Position numbers and translations under genes: made by a program. Source: Bacteroidales bacterium (GTDB lineage Bacteria; Bacteroidota; Bacteroidia; Bacteroidales; Tenuifilaceae). Taken from it: a DNA stretch of 21,596 nucleotides. The DNA is taken from assembly GCA_003531155.1 (NCBI GenBank), contig DQHR01000033.1, positions 70,668-92,263 on the forward strand. Reading direction: 5' to 3'. Below the pieces are notes generated by a model. It worked only from the letters and a program-made list of their open reading frames with translations, had not been told where the DNA came from and searched no databases. Below are positions 8,395 through 15,774 of this stretch, piece after piece; position 1 is the first letter of the stretch; each line of letters begins with the position of its first letter.

Positions 8395-8402
8395 TAATTT
8401 TG
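8395..8402 (+). promoter_or_regulatory. Putative -7 element (taattttg) for the HU/SPOR gene
   Basis: taattttg fits TAnnTTTG and would start transcription about 18 nt before the TTG start at 8427. Two more matches (8347-8354 and 8360-8367) lie upstream in this AT-rich gap, so which one is used cannot be decided. Confidence 0.35.
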
Positions 8403-8426
8403 CTTCAACTTTAAAAATCAAAAATC

Positions 8427-9431
8427 TTGGAAATTAATCTCATTATCAGGGAACTCCTTGCAAAACACGATTATATCAGCCTACCCGGCATCGGAAGTTT
8501 CACACAAACATACGAACCCGCTTTCCCATCGGCCGATGGGAAAAGTTTTATTCCTCCCAAGCAGGTAATCTCGTTCGATACCTCTCGTACCTTTAACGAT
8601 GAGGCTATTGAGAATTACCTATGCGACAAAATGGGTATCACACACGCTGAGGCTGCTAATATGCTCAAAGTTTATGTAGATAAAGTCAACTATAACCTCG
8701 ATAAGGGTCGACCCGTTGTTTTTGAGAATGTTGGTGAACTCTTCAAGAATAAAAAGGGTCGATTGAAATTCGAACAGGCTCAGGATAATGATACAGCCCT
8801 TGCTACCTATGGGTTAAAACCTATTGAGGTAGAACAAGTTTCGTCCAAAAAAGTTGGAAAACTAAAAGAAATAAAAACATCGGCAAAGAACGATAGCAAT
8901 TCAAAAACATCTTCGGTTAAGATTCTTGTTGTTTTTTCTGCTATTCTTGGTGTTGCTGCAATTAGTGCAGTATTCGTTTTTTTCCCTGAATTTCATTTCT
9001 GGGAAAAATATCTTAATAAAAACCAAGTAGCTATCAACTCAAATAGCGATTCGTTAAATAAACTAGCAGGTAATAAAGAGCAAGCAGTTCCTGTAAACTC
9101 AACTCTATCGAAAAAGGATTCTATTCAGGAAAAGGTAGATAAAAGCATTACCGATAAAAATGTGAAAAAGGCTGCGCTATACTACGGAGAGCCTAAAGTA
9201 CAAGAGGGTAAAACCTATTATATCATTGTAGGAAGTTTTGGAAAGATTGAGAATGCTCAAAAGCTGGTTGATAAATACAAGGAGCGTGGTTACAACCCCG
9301 AAATTATCAAAGGAAATAATATGTTTAGGGTTTCGATTAGCCGAACAACAGATAAAAACAAATCGTTATTTGAATTGAATAAATTCAAAACCGACAATCC
9401 AAGCGAATCGGCCTGGATATTAGGAATTTAA
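8427..9431 (+). CDS. HU-CCDC81 and SPOR domain envelope protein (TTG start)
   Basis: A 334-residue Bacteroidota-specific architecture. Residues 1-60 are the first HU-CCDC81 domain (IIRELLAKHDYISLPGIGSF, then FIPPKQVISFD). About 60-130 is the second HU-like domain (THAEAANMLKVYVDKV, GRPVVFENVGELF, YGLKPIEV). About 165-187 is a single transmembrane helix, then a Ser/Lys-rich linker, then a SPOR domain at about 261-334 (YYIIVGSFGKIENAQKLVDKY, MFRVSIS). SPOR domains bind denuded septal peptidoglycan, so the protein probably sits in the inner membrane with the HU-like part in the cytoplasm. The start is TTG: an in-frame TAA at 8412-8414 leaves no ATG or GTG before the conserved N terminus. The next gene starts 39 bp on and may share the transcript. 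Confidence 0.85.
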   Translation: MEINLIIRELLAKHDYISLPGIGSFTQTYEPAFPSADGKSFIPPKQVISFDTSRTFNDEAIENYLCDKMGITHAEAANMLKVYVDKVNYNLDKGRPVVFENVGELFKNKKGRLKFEQAQDNDTALATYGLKPIEVEQVSSKKVGKLKEIKTSAKNDSNSKTSSVKILVVFSAILGVAAISAVFVFFPEFHFWEKYLNKNQVAINSNSDSLNKLAGNKEQAVPVNSTLSKKDSIQEKVDKSITDKNVKKAALYYGEPKVQEGKTYYIIVGSFGKIENAQKLVDKYKERGYNPEIIKGNNMFRVSISRTTDKNKSLFELNKFKTDNPSESAWILGI

Positions 9432-9470
9432 TTGCATTATTCTATTTTTTAACCATCAAACCCTGTCGCC

Positions 9471-12131
9471 ATGAGAGTAACTAGAACTATTCATTGGGTT
9501 TTACTTTTTTCAATAGTAAGCATAACATTATCTGCTCAGGAAAAACACTTTATTTCCGACCCAAATTACCGAACATTGGTTCATGACCAATTTATAAAAA
9601 GTAAAGAGTTGGCGAAAGGCAGATCAAATAGCCTTTTTAGTATATTTAATAAATCAATATCACTAGAGCAAAAGGAGGCTCTGGAATTTTTATACGCATT
9701 TATGCCCCTTAGCGATTTAGCAATGCATAACGGTGATTATGTCCTTGCTCAAGTTAACACTGCCATTCAAGCTAAGAATTTCTTTTCCTGGGGAAAAATC
9801 ATTCCTGAAGATATTTTCAGGCACTTTGTTCTCCCTTACCGAATCAACAACGAGTACACAGATACAGCGCGTCAGGTTTTTTACAAGGAACTTAGGGATA
9901 GAGTTAAAGGAATGAATATGTACAATGCGGCTCTTGAAGTTAATCATTGGTGCCACGAGAAGGTATCATATAAAGGTTCAGATGAGCGGACCTCTGGTCC
10001 ACTAACTACTGTTCGTAATGCTCTTGGACGCTGTGGCGAAGAATCGACCTTTACCGTTTCGGCTTTACGCTCGGTAAGTATTCCTGCACGTCAGGTTTAC
10101 ACCCCTCGTTGGGCACACACTGATGATAATCATGCATGGGTTGAAGTTTGGATCGATGGGAAGTGGTACTTTTTAGGAGCTTGCGAACCCGAACCCGAAC
10201 TGAATATGGGATGGTTTGCCGCACCCGTAAAACGAGCCATGATGACTCACACCGTTGTTTTTGGACAATATCAAGGTTCGGAGGAGAAATTGCAAATTGA
10301 CGATAAGTATACACGCGTGAACCTACTTGCCAACTATGCATCAACAAGAGAGGTTGCGGTAAAAGTAATTGATGGAAATGGCAAGCCAGCCCCAATGGCA
10401 AAGGTCGAATTCATGCTTTATAATTATGCTGAATTTTATCCAATCGCAACAAAGTACAGTGATTCAAGAGGTAGATGCTCATCAATAACTGGCTATGGCG
10501 ATTTAATGATTTGGGTTTCGCAAAATGGTTTATTCGGGTATAAAAAGTCATCGAGTAACGATAAAGATACAATCACTATTACACTTACTAAACCACAGAA
10601 TAAAGCGTTTATCGAGACTTTTGATATTATCCCTCCAATAGCACAATCGGTAGCATCTGCAGATGCTGCAAAAGCAGCAGAGAATAATGTTCGCTTGCAA
10701 AAAGAGGATGTCATCCGAAACGCATACATATCAACATTCATCGATTCTATCGCTATAAATAAACTTGCAACATCTAAAGGTTTTAAATTAAAAGATATCG
10801 CACCTTATTTAATCAATAGTCGTGGCAACTGGAAAGAGATTTATAGCTTTATTAATTCACTTGAACCAAAGGATACAGCCAACGGGTTTGCTATCCTTCG
10901 CCATATCTCTGAAAAGGATTTGCATGACGCACTTGCCTCAACACTTTCCGATCATTTAAAAAGTATTAATACATACCCAAGCATTGACGGTGGTATTAGT
11001 AAAGATAACTTCAATCAATACATCCTTGCTCCACGCATTGGAAAAGAGTTTGTAACCACATGGAGAACCTATCTGCAAAAGGCTTTTCCAAAATCTGAGA
11101 TTGAAGGGTTTCGAAACAATCCTCAATCGCTTATTAGTTGGATAATTCAAAACATTAAAATAGATTCAATTAGTAACTACTATAATGTAGCATTAAGCCC
11201 TGAGAGTGTTTATGAAATGAGGGTTGCAGATAAATATTCTCGTAATGTATTCTTTGTTGCTGCTTGTCGGAGCGTTGGCATTCCAGCTCGCCTTGAACCA
11301 GCAACACGCAAACCACAATATCTGAAAGGAAATAATTGGATCGATGTTCTTTTTGAAAAGCAGATTTTTACAGAATTACCCAAGGGAGAGGTAATACTCA
11401 TCAACCAATCGGACGATAAAAACTTTATACCTCAATATTACTCCCACTTCACCATAGCTCGTCTCGAAAAGGGTCAGTTTATAACTCTCGATTACGAATT
11501 CGATGCTGCTTTAAAAACCTTTCCTTGTAAACTAAACCTCGAAGTTGGTTACTATCGACTTATGACAGGTAACCGGTTAAACGATGGTTCTGTAAAATGT
11601 AGAATCGAATATTTTAACGTTGAGCAAGGGAAATCAATCAGCATCCCTATTATAGTTCTCCCAATCGAAGCGCAAACAGGTGTACTTGGCAAAGCAGAAA
11701 CATCAGCAGGTTTTAAATCGCTTGATAATATCGATTTTATGCTTAGCTGCTTTATGAATATGAAAGATAAAGCATTAGTTGTTGCTGTAATTGACCCTGA
11801 TAAAGAACCCACCAAACATTTAATGGAAGATATTAAGCTGGTTAAGAAAGGCATTGATGATTGGGGTGGACAAGTACTATTCATTATTGCAAATGATAAA
11901 CTGAATAAAACGTTTGACCCCTCTGTATATAAAGATCTCCCCAGAAGTTGCTCCTTTGGTTACGATTCAACAGGCGATATCACCAATGCCGTTGATCTGA
12001 TGTGCGGTCAAAATCCCGGCCCACAATATCCTCAAATATCTATTATTAACCCAAATGGCGAGATTATCTTCTACTCCGAAGGTTATAGTATTGGGATGGG
12101 GGAAACAATTTTGAAAAATTTGGGGAAGTAG
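9471..12131 (+). CDS. Secreted transglutaminase-like protein with a second, degenerate transglutaminase repeat
   Basis: An 886-residue protein with a signal peptide (MRVTRTIHWVLLFSIVSITL, ending SAQ). A transglutaminase core lies at about 120-245, with nucleophile Cys188 in GRCGEES, His221 in DNHAWVEVW, and Glu239 in GACEPEP where the canonical triad has Asp. About 285-375 is an immunoglobulin-like or carboxypeptidase-regulatory-type segment (VAVKVIDGNGKPAPMAKVEF). About 555-640 repeats the core (NVFFVAACRSVGIPARLEP, NNWIDVLF), with Tyr at the Cys position and Asn at the His position. The C-terminal 130 residues look like a thioredoxin-fold segment without CXXC (ALVVAVIDPDKEPTKHLMED, PQISIINPNGEIIFYSEGY). 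In bacteria such domains act as proteases, amidases or crosslinkers on proteins or peptidoglycan peptides; the substrate is unknown. Confidence 0.82.
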   Translation: MRVTRTIHWVLLFSIVSITLSAQEKHFISDPNYRTLVHDQFIKSKELAKGRSNSLFSIFNKSISLEQKEALEFLYAFMPLSDLAMHNGDYVLAQVNTAIQAKNFFSWGKIIPEDIFRHFVLPYRINNEYTDTARQVFYKELRDRVKGMNMYNAALEVNHWCHEKVSYKGSDERTSGPLTTVRNALGRCGEESTFTVSALRSVSIPARQVYTPRWAHTDDNHAWVEVWIDGKWYFLGACEPEPELNMGWFAAPVKRAMMTHTVVFGQYQGSEEKLQIDDKYTRVNLLANYASTREVAVKVIDGNGKPAPMAKVEFMLYNYAEFYPIATKYSDSRGRCSSITGYGDLMIWVSQNGLFGYKKSSSNDKDTITITLTKPQNKAFIETFDIIPPIAQSVASADAAKAAENNVRLQKEDVIRNAYISTFIDSIAINKLATSKGFKLKDIAPYLINSRGNWKEIYSFINSLEPKDTANGFAILRHISEKDLHDALASTLSDHLKSINTYPSIDGGISKDNFNQYILAPRIGKEFVTTWRTYLQKAFPKSEIEGFRNNPQSLISWIIQNIKIDSISNYYNVALSPESVYEMRVADKYSRNVFFVAACRSVGIPARLEPATRKPQYLKGNNWIDVLFEKQIFTELPKGEVILINQSDDKNFIPQYYSHFTIARLEKGQFITLDYEFDAALKTFPCKLNLEVGYYRLMTGNRLNDGSVKCRIEYFNVEQGKSISIPIIVLPIEAQTGVLGKAETSAGFKSLDNIDFMLSCFMNMKDKALVVAVIDPDKEPTKHLMEDIKLVKKGIDDWGGQVLFIIANDKLNKTFDPSVYKDLPRSCSFGYDSTGDITNAVDLMCGQNPGPQYPQISIINPNGEIIFYSEGYSIGMGETILKNLGK

Positions 12132-12146
12132 ACTAGTTAACAAGCC

Positions 12147-12168
12147 TATAAGTTCACAAGTAAATAAG
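12147..12168 (+). repeat. Left arm of imperfect inverted repeat flanking the S23-like pseudogene
   Basis: This 22-bp stretch, beginning tataagttcacaag, matches the reverse complement of 12558-12579 at 19 of 22 positions. Just before it, agttaacaag (12135-12144) and agttcacaag (12151-12160) form a 9/10 direct repeat, so the arm is made of iterated AAGTT/AAG words. Confidence 0.6.
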
Positions 12169-12170
12169 TG

Positions 12171-12530
12171 ATGAATAGTTTTAGAGAATTACTTTTTTGG
12201 CAAAAAGGAATGGAACTGGTTACCTCAGTTTATTCGCTAACTGATAAGTTTCCAAAAGAAGAACTTTATGCTCTGACATCACAAATTAGGAGATGCTCCA
12301 TTTCGATTCCATCAAATATAGCAGAAGGCTATGGAAGAAGACATAAGTAAGATTATGTCCGATTTCTTGAAATTGCTCGCAGTTCACTTTATGAATTGCA
12401 AACCCAACTTGAAATATCAAAAAATATAAACTATATAACCGAATATGAGCTAAATATAATCTTTGAGCAATGCAAGGAATTAGAAAAAATGCTTAATAGT
12501 TTTATCAGAACCATAGCCCAACGCAAATAG
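12171..12530 (+). pseudogene. Four-helix-bundle (S23 / 23S rRNA intervening-sequence-type) protein with in-frame TAA
   Basis: The reading frame from ATG 12171 gives SFRELLFWQKGMELVTSVYS, LTSQIRRCSISIPSNIAEGYGRRHK, then TAA at 12348-12350. The same frame then continues with DYVRFLEIARSSLYELQTQL through a final TAG at 12528-12530. Both halves match the four-helix-bundle family (IPSNIAEGYGR, then YxRFLxIAxxSLxELxTQL), about 119 codons in all with no frameshift. One nonsense change, for example AAA or GAA to TAA, therefore explains the break. The family was named from 23S rRNA intervening sequences but is mostly found free in Bacteroidota genomes, with unknown function. The gene is bracketed by an imperfect inverted repeat. 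A GTG three bases earlier (12168) is a less likely start. Confidence 0.8.
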
Positions 12531-12557
12531 CTAGTTTTTTACGTGTCATCTTATTGG

Positions 12558-12579
12558 CTTATTAACTTATCAACTTATA
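12558..12579 (+). repeat. Right arm of imperfect inverted repeat flanking the S23-like pseudogene
   Basis: This segment, beginning cttattaacttatcaac, is the inverted partner of 12147-12168 (19/22). It ends on the first base of the cutC start codon, so it lies between the pseudogene and cutC and should not be read as cutC coding sequence. Confidence 0.6.
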
Positions 12580-13310
12580 TGCTTTTAGAAATCTGCGCCA
12601 ACTCACTACAAAGTGCCATAAATGCTCAGAAAGCAGGTGCTCAACGTATAGAACTATGCGAAAATCTAGAGCAAGGAGGAACAACTCCTTCGTATGGGTT
12701 ACTGGCTCAGACCCGCAAGCACCTCAACATCAAAATTAACGTGCTAATTCGTCCTCGTTCTGGAGATTTCCTTTACTCTGACTTGGAATATCAAGTAATT
12801 CAGGATGATATCAGAATGGCAAAGCAGCTGGGTGCCGATGGAGTTGTTTGCGGAATTCTTCTTCCTAATGGCGATGTTGATGTTGAGCGAACAAAAATAC
12901 TGGTTGAACTTTCAAAACCTATGTCTTTTACGTTTCATAGGGCATTCGATTTTACAAACGATCCTTTCAAGGCTTTAGAGGATATTATATCAATAGGTGC
13001 CGATAGGATACTTACATCTGGACAGCAACCTACTGCCATTCAAGGACTACACCTAATTTGGGATTTAATAAAAACGGCCAAAGGCCGAATTATTATAATG
13101 CCTGGTAGCGGAGTAAAAGCCGAAAACATTGAATATTTGACGGAAACAGGAGCCACTGAATTGCACATGAGTGGAACAGACTTAGTTGAAAGCGGTATGA
13201 CCTTTCGTAAACCAGGGATGACGCTTGGCAATCCAAATGGTGATTATTGCTTGATTGAGAGCAATATCAAAAAAATAAAATCGGCTTTAGATATTATCAG
13301 CAGGCAATAA
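12579..13310 (+). CDS. cutC: CutC family protein
   Basis: The ATG at 12579 gives a 243-residue protein starting MLLEICANSLQSA, the usual CutC N terminus. A GTG at 12543 would add 12 residues read from the flanking repeat and is rejected. Conserved CutC blocks appear in order: GAQRIELC, GGTTPSYGLL (residues 33-42), INVLIRPRSGDFLYSD, DDIRMAKQLGADGVVCGIL, FTFHRAFDFTNDPFKALE, GADRILTSGQ and GRIIIMPGSGV, then TELHMSG. The family is a TIM-barrel protein historically tied to copper homeostasis in Escherichia coli, but direct copper handling is disputed and the reaction is unknown. There are no copper genes in the window. The following gene starts 180 bp downstream behind its own regulatory region. 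Confidence 0.9.
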   Translation: MLLEICANSLQSAINAQKAGAQRIELCENLEQGGTTPSYGLLAQTRKHLNIKINVLIRPRSGDFLYSDLEYQVIQDDIRMAKQLGADGVVCGILLPNGDVDVERTKILVELSKPMSFTFHRAFDFTNDPFKALEDIISIGADRILTSGQQPTAIQGLHLIWDLIKTAKGRIIIMPGSGVKAENIEYLTETGATELHMSGTDLVESGMTFRKPGMTLGNPNGDYCLIESNIKKIKSALDIISRQ

Positions 13311-13373
13311 TTACTGCGGGCAACAAACTCCTTGTTAAAACAAGAAACATACTACAAAAAGGAACTCTCTCCC

Positions 13374-13411
13374 TTAACATTATCTTAACACATCTTCAAT
13401 ATTCTTAACTT
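13374..13411 (+). promoter_or_regulatory. Candidate Pho box: TTAACA-type repeats at 10-11 bp spacing
   Basis: TTAACA occurs at 13374-13379 and 13385-13390 (11 bp apart), then ttcaat at 13395-13400 and ttaact at 13405-13410. PhoB/PhoP-type regulators bind direct repeats spaced about one helical turn, and the Bacillus PhoP half-site is TTAACA-like. The array lies about 80 bp before a phosphate porin and pst genes. The nearest -7-like element is ttcctttg at 13453-13460, one base off TAnnTTTG. The repeats are seen directly; the regulator is inferred. Confidence 0.55.
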
Positions 13412-13490
13412 AGAGTTAATGTTCTCATAACCGTGAGGCAATATTTATCTTATTCCTTTGTACCGAGAAAAAAAGGAAAAACTAAACTCT

Positions 13491-14828
13491 ATGACAAAGA
13501 AATTAAACTTAATCGTTATTGTATTAACTGCATTTTTAATGAATGCTTACGCACAGGAGTCTTCAAATCCTATTGATACTCTAGCAGCTTACGTTCAAAA
13601 AATGAACACTGCCGTATTCACACTGCAGAAAATAAAGATTTCGGGGTACGTTCAGGCTCAATACCAAAAAGCCGACTCTATGGGGATTAAATCCTTTTCT
13701 GGTGGCGATTTCGATGCTAAAACCGATAACCGATTTGCCGTTCGCCGTGGAAGAATCAAATTTGCTTACTCTGGAACATTAAGCAACTACGTATTACAAC
13801 TTGAGGCGACTGAAAAAGGTGTTGCGATCAAGGATGCTTACTTAAACTTCACCGAACCATGGTTACAAGCATTTATGGTAACAGGTGGTGTTTTCAACCG
13901 ACCATTCGGATTTGAAGTTCCATTCTCATCCTCATCGCTTGAATCTCCTGAAAGAGCGAGGTTTAATCAAACTCTTTTCCCTGGTGAAGAGGATTTGGGA
14001 GCATCTTTAACCTTTCAAATGCCAAAGGCTTCGCCTTGGAGTTTCATAAAGGTTGAAGCAGGACTATTTGCTGGTAATGGTATCAATCCTGAATTTGATA
14101 AGAAAAAAGATTTTATCGGTCGTATAGGTATTCAGAAAACAATTTTCGAAGAAAGGGTTAAGTATGGTTTAGGGGTATCGTACTACAATGGAGGTGTTTA
14201 CCAAGGAACCAAAACAGCCTACAAGATGAAAGAGGTAGGCGGAGTCAACGTATTCTCGAAAGTAGCTGCCGATACCACTATTGGTAAATTCCAAAGTAGA
14301 ATATATACCGGTTTTGATGCTCAATTTACCGTAGAAACAGCACTTGGATTAACAACACTAAGAGGTGAATACGTATCTGGAACTCAACCAGGGCAAAGCA
14401 AATCAACCAACAGTCCAACTTCCGATTTTACAAAGGTTACAGGTACAGCAACTGTTCCCGAATCATACATTAGAGAATTCAATGCTGGCTATATTTTCTT
14501 CAGCCAAACAATCTCTCGTACACCATTAACGCTGGTTGTTAAGTACGATTTCTATGATCCAAACACAAAAGTAAAAGGCAATGAAATTGGAAAAACAGTA
14601 GTTGCAACAGGAATAAAAGCAACAAACGAAGCAGATATCAAGCATACAACGCTCGGAGTTGGTATTCTATTCGCAGTTTCAAATAATGTAAAAATAACTG
14701 CATACTATGATATGGTTACCAACGAAAAAACAAAAAATTTAGCTCCCGATTTTTCAAAGTCAAATTCGAACTATTCGAAAGATTTAAAGGATAACGTTTT
14801 CACACTTCGACTACAATATAAATTTTAA
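13491..14828 (+). CDS. Phosphate-selective porin O/P family outer-membrane channel
   Basis: The ATG at 13491 gives 445 residues with a signal peptide (KKLNLIVIVLTAFLMNAYA, then Q). An in-frame TTG at 13458 would put charged residues before it and is not preferred. The mature part fits the OprO/OprP porin family: KISGYVQAQYQK, RFAVRRGRIKFAYSG, YVLQLEATEKGVAIKDAYLN, VTGGVFNRPFGFEVPFSSSS and SPERARFNQTLFPGEEDLGA, with alternating beta strands and a C-terminal aromatic strand ending LRLQYKF, as outer-membrane barrels usually have. It should let phosphate or polyphosphate into the periplasm. The next gene, pstS, starts 26 bp downstream, so the porin is probably the first gene of the phosphate operon and shares the TTAACA-repeat control region. 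Confidence 0.85.
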   Translation: MTKKLNLIVIVLTAFLMNAYAQESSNPIDTLAAYVQKMNTAVFTLQKIKISGYVQAQYQKADSMGIKSFSGGDFDAKTDNRFAVRRGRIKFAYSGTLSNYVLQLEATEKGVAIKDAYLNFTEPWLQAFMVTGGVFNRPFGFEVPFSSSSLESPERARFNQTLFPGEEDLGASLTFQMPKASPWSFIKVEAGLFAGNGINPEFDKKKDFIGRIGIQKTIFEERVKYGLGVSYYNGGVYQGTKTAYKMKEVGGVNVFSKVAADTTIGKFQSRIYTGFDAQFTVETALGLTTLRGEYVSGTQPGQSKSTNSPTSDFTKVTGTATVPESYIREFNAGYIFFSQTISRTPLTLVVKYDFYDPNTKVKGNEIGKTVVATGIKATNEADIKHTTLGVGILFAVSNNVKITAYYDMVTNEKTKNLAPDFSKSNSNYSKDLKDNVFTLRLQYKF

Positions 14829-14854
14829 AATGAGTTTAATTAAAACATAATATT

Positions 14855-15667
14855 ATGAAAAGAGTAATTATTTCAGTTATTGTGCTAGCCTTTGCAATCA
14901 ATAGCCAAGCACAACGAATTAAGGGTAGTGACACTATGCTTCCACTATCTCAAAAAGAAGCCGAAACATTCATGAAAAATAACAGTAGCAATAAGGTAAC
15001 CGTAACCGGTGGTGGTAGCGGTGTGGGTATCGCTGCTCTTATCGACGGAACAACAGACCTTGCACAGGCTTCGCGTAAACTTAAAATGGACGAAAAGATT
15101 AAACTACAAGAGGCAGGTGTTACTTACAAAGAGGTAATTGCCGCTTACGATGCTCTTGCAGTCGTTGTAAATCCTGAAAATAAAGTTGGTCAACTTACCC
15201 GCGAGCAGCTCGAAGGGATATTCATTGGTAAAATTAAAAACTGGAAAGAAGTTGGTGGCGATGATGCAAAAATTATTGTGTACTCACGCGAAACAAGTTC
15301 GGGAACCTATGAGTTTTTTAAAGAACATGTTATGAACAAGAAAAATTTTGCAAACGATGTTCTCAGCATGCCCGCCACAGGTGCAATTATTCAAAGTGTT
15401 AGCCAAACAAAAGGAGCGATAGGCTACGTTGGGTTAGCATACATTGACAAAAGTATAAAAGCCTTAAAAGTATCGTATGATAAAGGCAAAACCTTTATTG
15501 CACCATCTATGGAAACAGCTAAGAACAAAACGTACCCTGTTGTTCGTCCTCTTTATTACTATTATAGCTCAAAGGTTGAAGCTAAAGTAAAGTCTTACTT
15601 AGATTTTGTTCTTTCAACCGAAGGTCAAAAGATTGTTGAGCAGGTTGGTTACGTACCATTGAAGTAG
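14855..15667 (+). CDS. pstS: Phosphate ABC transporter substrate-binding protein
   Basis: 270 residues with signal peptide MKRVIISVIVLAFAINSQA. Phosphate-binding loops are visible: GSDTMLPL, TGGGSGVGI, DLAQASRKLK and ETSSGTYEFF. Other PstS blocks are ALAVVVNPENKV, IFIGKIKNWKEVGG, SMPATGAIIQSVSQTKGAIGYVGLAYI and the C-terminal FVLSTEGQKIVEQVGYVPL. It captures inorganic phosphate in the periplasm and hands it to PstCA. It follows the porin closely and is separated from pstC by 107 bp holding weak inverted repeats. No lipobox Cys is seen, so it appears to be a soluble secreted form. Confidence 0.93.
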   Translation: MKRVIISVIVLAFAINSQAQRIKGSDTMLPLSQKEAETFMKNNSSNKVTVTGGGSGVGIAALIDGTTDLAQASRKLKMDEKIKLQEAGVTYKEVIAAYDALAVVVNPENKVGQLTREQLEGIFIGKIKNWKEVGGDDAKIIVYSRETSSGTYEFFKEHVMNKKNFANDVLSMPATGAIIQSVSQTKGAIGYVGLAYIDKSIKALKVSYDKGKTFIAPSMETAKNKTYPVVRPLYYYYSSKVEAKVKSYLDFVLSTEGQKIVEQVGYVPLK

Positions 15668-15774
15668 AAAAGAAATAACCGCAAGACGCTCAAGGTAAAA
15701 CACTAAAGAACTCGTTAAGATTTCGAGAACAAAGCAGTAACAGCGGTTAAGAATATTAATACCAATTATGTACA

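Noticed and set aside
9717..11884. Minus-strand ORFs opposite the transglutaminase-like gene
   Set aside because: They are antisense shadows of a complete, family-typical gene, with no family match or start region of their own.
12348..12350. TAA in the S23-like gene as a recoded codon (for example selenocysteine)
   Set aside because: Selenocysteine uses TGA, and no recoding signal is visible; a nonsense mutation or read error is simpler.
12171..12530. S23-like gene as a true 23S rRNA intervening sequence
   Set aside because: No rRNA sequence surrounds it; it lies between two protein-coding genes.
12543..12578. GTG start that lengthens CutC by 12 residues
   Set aside because: The added residues come from the flanking inverted-repeat arm and are absent from the usual CutC N terminus, which begins at ATG 12579.
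13331..13344. cttgtt-aa-aacaag palindrome after cutC as a terminator
   Set aside because: The two-base loop is too small, the stem is AT-rich, and no T run follows.
13458..13490. TTG start that lengthens the porin by 11 residues
   Set aside because: It would place charged residues before a well-formed signal peptide that starts at ATG 13491.
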